NCBI RefSeq assembly: GCF_000355905.1
Contig: NZ_APLF01000018.1
Location: 56,615-120,614, forward strand
Reading direction: 5' to 3'
Source of the DNA: Psychroflexus gondwanensis ACAM 44
GTDB taxonomy: Bacteria; Bacteroidota; Bacteroidia; Flavobacteriales; Flavobacteriaceae
Length of the DNA stretch: 64,000 bases
In this document: positions 59,680-64,000 of the stretch, piece after piece
How positions within the stretch are numbered: position 1 is the stretch's first letter
How the letters are laid out: each line of letters begins with the position of its first letter
Notes under the pieces: generated by a model
The model's input: only the letters and a program-made list of their open reading frames with translations
The model's database searches: none
Told to the model about the DNA's origin: nothing
Translations under genes and position numbers: made by a program

Positions 59680-60666
59680 ATGTTTCCATTGCAAAGACAT
59701 CGTCGCTTAAGAAAAAACGACTCTATACGATCGCTGATAAGAGAAACTCATTTAAGTCCAACTGACTTTATTGTCCCCTTATTTGTAGTTGAGGGAAAAG
59801 GCGTAAAAGATGAAATAGGTTCCATGCCTAATTATTATAGGTTTAGTTTGGATTTGCTTGCCAAGGAAGTCAAAGAACTTTGGCAAATGGGACTGAAGTC
59901 AGTCTTGCTTTTTGTAAAAGTCGAAGACGCTTTAAAAGACAACCGTGGTGTAGAAGCCACAAACCCAGATGGGTTGATGCAGCGAGCGATAAAGACCGTT
60001 AAGAATGCTGCTCCCGAAATGTTGGTCATGACCGATGTGGCTTTAGATCCCTATTCTATTTATGGACACGACGGTATTGTCGATCAAGGGAAAATAGTAA
60101 ACGATAGAACCAATTCCTTTCTTGCTCAAATGGCCCTAAGCCATGCTCAAGCTGGAGCCGATTTTGTGGCCCCTAGTGATATGATGGATGGTAGAATTTT
60201 AGAGATCCGTAGTGTTTTGGAAGAGGCTCATTTTACGGATACCGGCATCATGAGTTATTCAGCTAAGTTTGCCTCTGCTTTTTATGGCCCTTTTAGAGAT
60301 GCTCTAGATTCTGCTCCGGTGGATGTTAAAGACATCCCTAAGGATAAGAAGACCTATCAAATGGATCCTGCCAATAGAAGTGAAGCTTTGAAAGAGACCT
60401 TTTCAGATATCGATGAAGGGGCAGATATTGTGATGGTAAAACCCGGGCTTTGTTATCTGGACATTGTAAGAGATATAGCTAATGAAGTGGAAGTGCCTGT
60501 GGCTGTTTATCAAGTGAGTGGAGAGTATGCAATGCTAAAAGCGGCTGCAGCCAAAGGCTGGTTAGATCATGATGCCGTTATGCTAGAACAACTCACAGCC
60601 ATTAAGAGAGCAGGAGCTAGTATGATTGCAAGTTATTTTGCAAAAGATGCGGTCAAATTACTTTAG
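59680..60666 (+). CDS. hemB: Delta-aminolevulinic acid dehydratase (porphobilinogen synthase)
   Basis: 328 residues; joins two 5-aminolevulinates to porphobilinogen. Schiff-base lysines are in MSYSAKFASAFYGPF and IVMVKPGLCYLDI. The region that binds zinc with cysteines in animals and E. coli reads MTDVALDPYSIYGHDG here, with Asp and no Cys. This is therefore the magnesium-type enzyme of the family. It follows the enoyl-CoA hydratase by 9 bp. Confidence 0.97.
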   Translation: MFPLQRHRRLRKNDSIRSLIRETHLSPTDFIVPLFVVEGKGVKDEIGSMPNYYRFSLDLLAKEVKELWQMGLKSVLLFVKVEDALKDNRGVEATNPDGLMQRAIKTVKNAAPEMLVMTDVALDPYSIYGHDGIVDQGKIVNDRTNSFLAQMALSHAQAGADFVAPSDMMDGRILEIRSVLEEAHFTDTGIMSYSAKFASAFYGPFRDALDSAPVDVKDIPKDKKTYQMDPANRSEALKETFSDIDEGADIVMVKPGLCYLDIVRDIANEVEVPVAVYQVSGEYAMLKAAAAKGWLDHDAVMLEQLTAIKRAGASMIASYFAKDAVKLL

Positions 60667-60717
60667 GCTTTTTATTTTTGCTGAATTAAATTCCAATAGG
60701 TTATCAATACAAAATCA

Positions 60718-61740
60718 ATGATAAAAAACGATTTATTTTTAAAAGCTTTACGTGGAGAAACCGTTGAAAGACCACCAGTTTGGATGATGAGACAAGCGGG
60801 GCGTTATCTTCCAGATTTTATGAAGCTGAAAGCCAAATATGATTTCTTTACGCGCTGCAGAACACCAGAGCTCGCCACAGAAATTACAGTGATGCCAATT
60901 CACCAAGTCGGGACCGATGCCGCTATATTGTTTAGCGATATTTTGGTAGTGCCGCAAGCGATGAATATAGAAGTGCAAATGAAACCTGATTTTGGGCCAT
61001 GGCTTCCCAACCCAATACGAGACCGTACGAGTTTGGATCAAGTGATTGTCCCCGATGTTTATGAAGAATTAGGATACGTCTATGAGGCGATAAAAATGAC
61101 CAAGAAAGAGTTGAACGATGAGGTTCCTCTTATTGGTTTTGCAGGTTCTCCCTGGACTATTTTCTGCTATTGCGTACAAGGACAAGGTTCCAAAAATTTT
61201 GACAAGGCCAAAGAGTTCTGTTTTACAGAACCTCAAATGGCCCACGAACTCCTTCAAAAAATCACAGACACGACTATCGCTTACCTCAAAGGAAAAGTAG
61301 AAGCTGGTGTGGACGCTGTTCAAGTTTTTGATTCTTGGGGTGGAATGCTATCACCAGTAGATTATCAAGAATTTTCTTGGCCGTATATCCAGCAGATTAT
61401 AGATGCCTTAAAAGATATGATCCCTGTAATTGCTTTTGGGAAAGGGTGCTGGTTTGCTTTGGATGTTATGGCAAAATCTGGAGCTTCAGCTCTTGGTGTG
61501 GACTGGACCTGCTCTGGTCGAAACGCTAGATATTTATCCGGTGGCAATATAACATTACAGGGAAATTTTGATCCTTCTAGATTGTTTTCTCCTCCCAAAG
61601 ACATCAAACGAATGGTCCATGAAATGATCGACGAGTTTGGAAAAGACAAGTACATTGTGAATTTAGGACATGGTATTTTACCCAATATTCCTGTAGAGAA
61701 CGCCAAAGCTTTTGTAGAGGCGGTTAAGGAATACAAATAG
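60718..61740 (+). CDS. hemE: Uroporphyrinogen decarboxylase
   Basis: 340 residues; removes four carboxyls from uroporphyrinogen III to give coproporphyrinogen III. Family motifs are [16 protein letters not shown] (about 19-34), [59 protein letters not shown] and [11 protein letters not shown]. Complete and of normal length. It is the last gene of the heme set, followed by an intrinsic terminator. Confidence 0.97.
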   Translation: MIKNDLFLKALRGETVERPPVWMMRQAGRYLPDFMKLKAKYDFFTRCRTPELATEITVMPIHQVGTDAAILFSDILVVPQAMNIEVQMKPDFGPWLPNPIRDRTSLDQVIVPDVYEELGYVYEAIKMTKKELNDEVPLIGFAGSPWTIFCYCVQGQGSKNFDKAKEFCFTEPQMAHELLQKITDTTIAYLKGKVEAGVDAVQVFDSWGGMLSPVDYQEFSWPYIQQIIDALKDMIPVIAFGKGCWFALDVMAKSGASALGVDWTCSGRNARYLSGGNITLQGNFDPSRLFSPPKDIKRMVHEMIDEFGKDKYIVNLGHGILPNIPVENAKAFVEAVKEYK

Positions 61741-61764
61741 ATAAAAACAAAATACTTAAAACAG

Positions 61765-61794
61765 CCCTCTTTTAATCTTTAGAAGAGGGTTTTC
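61765..61794 (+). terminator. Intrinsic terminator after hemE
   Basis: Stem CCCTCTT / AAGAGGG with an 11-nt loop, followed by TTTTC. It lies 25 bp after the hemE stop. Confidence 0.8.
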
Positions 61795-62021
61795 TATTTC
61801 TTTTGATTTTACCCTTGCTGATTTTAAGGGTTTTAGACAGTTAGCTTTTAGCCTTATCTCGTTTTGAAGTAGCGTCCTGGGTTTAAAGTCTCTCCTGAAG
61901 TCGGCGTTTAGATTCAACTAAATCTTTTAGGCAATGCTCAGAGTTTTAAACAAGCTTAAACTCGAGTTGATACAATTATGAATATAAGTAGAGTTTAAAA
62001 CCTACAGGCAAAGAAGAACGT

Positions 62022-62194
62022 GAGCTTGCGTTAGGGATAGCAGTGGAAAGCCTATAAAGTAAAGCCTTTAAAAAATAAAGCTTAGCCAAGCGACTAAGAG
62101 AAGCTCTGGCTAGGTTTATATTTTTTTGGCTTTTACTGAAATAGCTTGTAACGAATAGCCCGACCCTCCCCAATCCATTGGGGAGGGTAACGCC
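62022..62194 (-). repeat. Structured intergenic repeat, copy 2 (inverted)
   Basis: On the minus strand it reads GGCGTTACCCTCCCC at one end and ATCCCTAACGCAAG at the other, with GGGTCGGGCT and TTAGTCGC between, as in copy 1 at 7380-7547. The inner hairpin CCCTCCCCAAT / ATTGGGGAGGG is a perfect 11-bp stem with a 2-nt loop. The remainder of the 460-bp gap (61795-62021) shows nothing recognisable. Confidence 0.6.
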
Positions 62195-62200
62195 AAAAGT

Positions 62201-63598
62201 TTAGTGATTTGTTTCCAAATACAACTTAGTAAAATGCTTGTAGAAATAAGGAATGGTTTCAATCCCTTTTAAGTAATTCCAAATCCCAAAATGCTCATTT
62301 GGAGAATGTATGGCATCGGAGTTGAGTCCAAACCCCATTAAGACGGTTTTACTTTGCAAATACTTTTCAAATAAGGAAACAATCGGAATGCTTCCGCCGC
62401 TTCGTTGTGGGACAGCCGCTTTGCCAAAGACATCGTGGAAAGCAAGATCTGCAGCCTTATACTCGATACTGTCTATAGGAGTGACATAGCCTTGTCCACC
62501 GTGATGAGGTGTCACTTTTACCTTCACGCTTTTTGGAGCGATGCTTTCGAAATGAGTTTTGAAAAGGTCTGTGATTTCTCTCCAATCTTGATTGGGAACC
62601 AATCGCATAGATATTTTGGCGAAGGCTTTACTCGGAATTACAGTTTTGGCGCCTTCTCCAATATAGCCTCCCCAAATCCCATTGACATCTAGAGTAGGCC
62701 GAATGGAATTGCGCTCGTTGGTTGAGTACCCTTTTTCACCGTGAACATCAGTAATGCCGATATGATTTTTATAGTCTTCAAGATCGAAGGGTGCTTCCGC
62801 CATTTTTTCTCGTTCTAGCTCGCTCAACACTTCTACTTTATCATAAAACCCAGGAATGGTGATGTGATTGTTGTCATCATGAAGAGAAGCAATCATTTTT
62901 GATAGAATATTGATTGGATTGGCCACTGCTCCGCCGTAAAGTCCAGAGTGTAAATCACGGTTTGGACTTTCGACTTCCACTTCAACATAGCTCAAACCCC
63001 TTAATCCTGTGGTGATGGAAGGAACCTCTTTGCTAATCATTCCTGTATCCGAAATCAAGATCACATCGTTGGCCAGCTTTTCTTGATTATGCTCTAGAAA
63101 CCATTCCAGGCTCACACTTCCTACCTCTTCCTCGCCTTCAATCATAAATTTTACGTTGCAAGGCAATTCATCATTTTGAATCATGATTTCAAGCGCTTTT
63201 ACGTGCATATACATTTGGCCTTTATCATCGCAGGCTCCTCTAGCAAATATGGCCCCTTCAGGATGGATCTCCGTTTTTTCGATAACGGGATCAAAAGGAG
63301 GGCTGTTCCATAACTCAAGAGGATCTGGTGGTTGCACGTCGTAATGGCCATAAACTAGAACCGTAGGCAGGGACTCGTCTATAATTTTTTCTCCATAAAC
63401 TATAGGATTCCCTGGGGTTTCACAGATTTCAACTTTATCACATCCTGCAGCTTCCAAATTTATCTTTACGGCGTCAGCAGTCATCAAAACTTCTTTTTTA
63501 AAATTAGGGTCAGCGCTAACGGAAGGAATTTTGAGCAATTCCACTAACTCATCAATGAATCTTTGTTGGTTTTTTTCTATATAATTTTTAATATTCAT
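62201..63598 (-). CDS. M20-family dipeptidase
   Basis: 465 residues of the ArgE/DapE/CNDP-like metallopeptidase family. Zinc-binding motifs are LVYGHYDVQPPDP with His85 and Asp87, ARGACDDKGQMYMH with the bridging Asp near 124, FMIEGEEEVGS with the catalytic and metal Glu near 156-158, and a late AIHSPNEHFG with a metal His. An inserted dimerisation domain lies at about 205-360. It would cleave dipeptides or similar small substrates in the cytoplasm. It stands alone beside a tRNA gene. Confidence 0.94.
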   Translation of the reverse strand: MNIKNYIEKNQQRFIDELVELLKIPSVSADPNFKKEVLMTADAVKINLEAAGCDKVEICETPGNPIVYGEKIIDESLPTVLVYGHYDVQPPDPLELWNSPPFDPVIEKTEIHPEGAIFARGACDDKGQMYMHVKALEIMIQNDELPCNVKFMIEGEEEVGSVSLEWFLEHNQEKLANDVILISDTGMISKEVPSITTGLRGLSYVEVEVESPNRDLHSGLYGGAVANPINILSKMIASLHDDNNHITIPGFYDKVEVLSELEREKMAEAPFDLEDYKNHIGITDVHGEKGYSTNERNSIRPTLDVNGIWGGYIGEGAKTVIPSKAFAKISMRLVPNQDWREITDLFKTHFESIAPKSVKVKVTPHHGGQGYVTPIDSIEYKAADLAFHDVFGKAAVPQRSGGSIPIVSLFEKYLQSKTVLMGFGLNSDAIHSPNEHFGIWNYLKGIETIPYFYKHFTKLYLETNH

Positions 63599-63647
63599 AG
63601 GTTTTTTTTAGGGTTTTTACAATATAAATTATTTTCTTGAAACATGA

Positions 63648-63677
63648 TTTGAAAGTTGTATATATTATTTATATTTG
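63648..63677 (+). promoter_or_regulatory. Promoter of tRNA-Leu
   Basis: TTTG (63648-63651) and TATATTTG (63670-63677) with an 18-bp spacer fit the Bacteroidota consensus well. The predicted transcript runs through a broken tRNA-Leu piece and then the intact tRNA. Confidence 0.7.
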
Positions 63678-63713
63678 CACTCGCAAAAGTAGACTCGATT
63701 ATTGATTCAACAA

Positions 63714-63759
63714 TTGCGAGTGTGGTGGCCCCGAAGTGTCGGGAGATAGACACGCTAGA
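63714..63759 (+). pseudogene. tRNA-Leu 5' remnant interrupted by a hairpin
   Basis: TTGCGAGTGTGGTGG and TAGACACGCTAGA match the acceptor, D-arm and anticodon-stem start of the intact tRNA-Leu downstream with two mismatches. The six D-loop bases between them are replaced by an 18-nt insert holding the CCCGA / TCGGG hairpin. The anticodon and 3' half are absent, so it cannot be a working tRNA. Confidence 0.65.
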
Positions 63760-63775
63760 AACACCAAAAATAATT

Positions 63776-63857
63776 GCGGGCGTGGTGGAATTGGTAGACA
63801 CGCTAGACTTAGGATCTAGTGCCGCGAGGTGTGAGAGTTCGAGTCTCTCCGCCCGTA
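63776..63857 (+). tRNA. tRNA-Leu (anticodon UAG)
   Basis: 82 bases. The acceptor stem GCGGGCG pairs with CGCCCGT (first pair G-U) and A73 is the discriminator. The anticodon stem is CTAGA / TCTAG with loop CTTAGGA and anticodon TAG at 63810-63812, reading CUA. A long variable arm (TGCCGCGAGGTGT region) marks a class II tRNA. The T arm is GAGAG-TTCGAGT-CTCTC. CCA is not encoded. Confidence 0.95.
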
Positions 63858-63861
63858 CTTA

Positions 63862-63893
63862 AAAAAAGCTTCTCTTAACCGAGGAGCTTTTTT
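63862..63893 (+). terminator. Terminator of tRNA-Leu
   Basis: AAAAAAGCTTCTC pairs with GAGGAGCTTTTTT (one G-U) around TTAACC, and ends in a T run. It starts 5 bp after the tRNA. Confidence 0.85.
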
Positions 63894-63917
63894 ATGCTTA
63901 AAATTTAATAGAGGAGT

Positions 63918-63957
63918 GGAGTTCGTTCCGATAGCTATCGGAACTCCGCCCGTACTT
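63918..63957 (+). pseudogene. tRNA-Leu 3' remnant interrupted by a hairpin
   Basis: GAGTTCG, then a 17-nt insert with the palindrome TTCCGATAGCTATCGGA, then ACTCCGCCCGTACTT. The 14 bases CTCCGCCCGTACTT are identical to the 3' end of the intact tRNA and its first flanking bases. This looks like a copy of the T arm and acceptor end with a hairpin inserted in the T loop. Confidence 0.6.
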
Positions 63958-63962
63958 TTAAT

Positions 63963-64000
63963 CCCTAATAACTTTGAAAAAAGTTATTAGGGGTTTTTTT
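63963..64000 (+). terminator. Intrinsic terminator at the window end
   Basis: A 12-bp perfect stem CCCTAATAACTT / AAGTTATTAGGG with a 6-nt loop runs into TTTTTTT. It probably ends transcripts of the tRNA region. Confidence 0.85.

Noticed and set aside
61976..62173. Minus-strand open frame of 65 codons downstream of the peptidase gene
   Set aside because: It coincides with the second copy of the structured repeat and is not conserved with copy 1.
63656..63862. Plus- and minus-strand open frames around the tRNA-Leu (63595-63862)
   Set aside because: They overlap the tRNA, its promoter and the remnant; the sequence is explained by RNA features.

Overview
The window reads as chromosomal DNA of a member of the Flavobacteriaceae (phylum Bacteroidota), probably marine. 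The evidence is low GC with dense short-gap operons, few Shine-Dalgarno sites, promoters of the TTTG / TAnnTTTG type, and lineage-typical genes (IPExxxVDY protein, UpxY-type NusG paralogue, short-form homogentisate dioxygenase, viroplasmin-type RNase H, long amidophosphoribosyltransferase, DUF5723-like and DUF3108 proteins). The genus cannot be fixed from sequence alone.

Layout. 1-6 kb: a membrane iron-sulfur/flavin redox pair, a lipoprotein plus outer-membrane barrel pair, a lone UpxY antiterminator and a DUF3108 protein. 6-9 kb: tyrosine catabolism (hmgA, hppD). 9-18 kb: patatin-barrel protein, uvrC, a secreted HExxH protein, a YefM-YoeB toxin-antitoxin module, alr-tdk and rsmI. 18-18.8 kb: a repeat-filled spacer. 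18.8-23.2 kb: acpP-fabF-rnc-IPExxxVDY-pyk on the minus strand. 23.3-27.5 kb: purN, RNase H, PfkB kinase and a long PurF-like protein.

27.5-45.1 kb is a Wzx/Wzy-type exopolysaccharide or O-antigen locus. It has a Wzz-like protein, UDP-ManNAcA synthesis (wecB, wecC), a flippase, a heparin-lyase-I-like lipoprotein, a sulfotransferase, glycosyltransferases, two O-antigen polymerase/ligase proteins, UDP-GlcA/UDP-Xyl synthesis (ugd, uxs) and the lipid-carrier transferase. Together these suggest an acidic, possibly sulfated polymer. A DUF4143 ATPase preceded by a perfect 27-bp inverted repeat is inserted between ugd and uxs. The middle of the locus (about 31-38 kb) is visibly AT-richer than its flanks, as is usual for exchanged surface-polysaccharide genes.

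45-54 kb: an orphan TPR histidine kinase, NAD salvage genes (pncB, pncA), a 1-kb repeat region with TIR elements and a G-free heptamer tract, an Lhr-like helicase and a TlpA-like thioredoxin. 54.4-61.7 kb: a heme operon (hemH, MATE, hemJ, histidine kinase, enoyl-CoA hydratase, hemB, hemE). 62-64 kb: an M20 dipeptidase and a tRNA-Leu(UAG) flanked by two broken tRNA-Leu pieces, each interrupted by a small hairpin.

The items most worth a second look are: the lyase/sulfotransferase-bearing polysaccharide locus; a terminator-like hairpin inside the rnc coding sequence; the hairpin-interrupted tRNA remnants; the palindrome ahead of the DUF4143 gene; and a two-copy structured repeat of about 170 bp with compensating stem changes.
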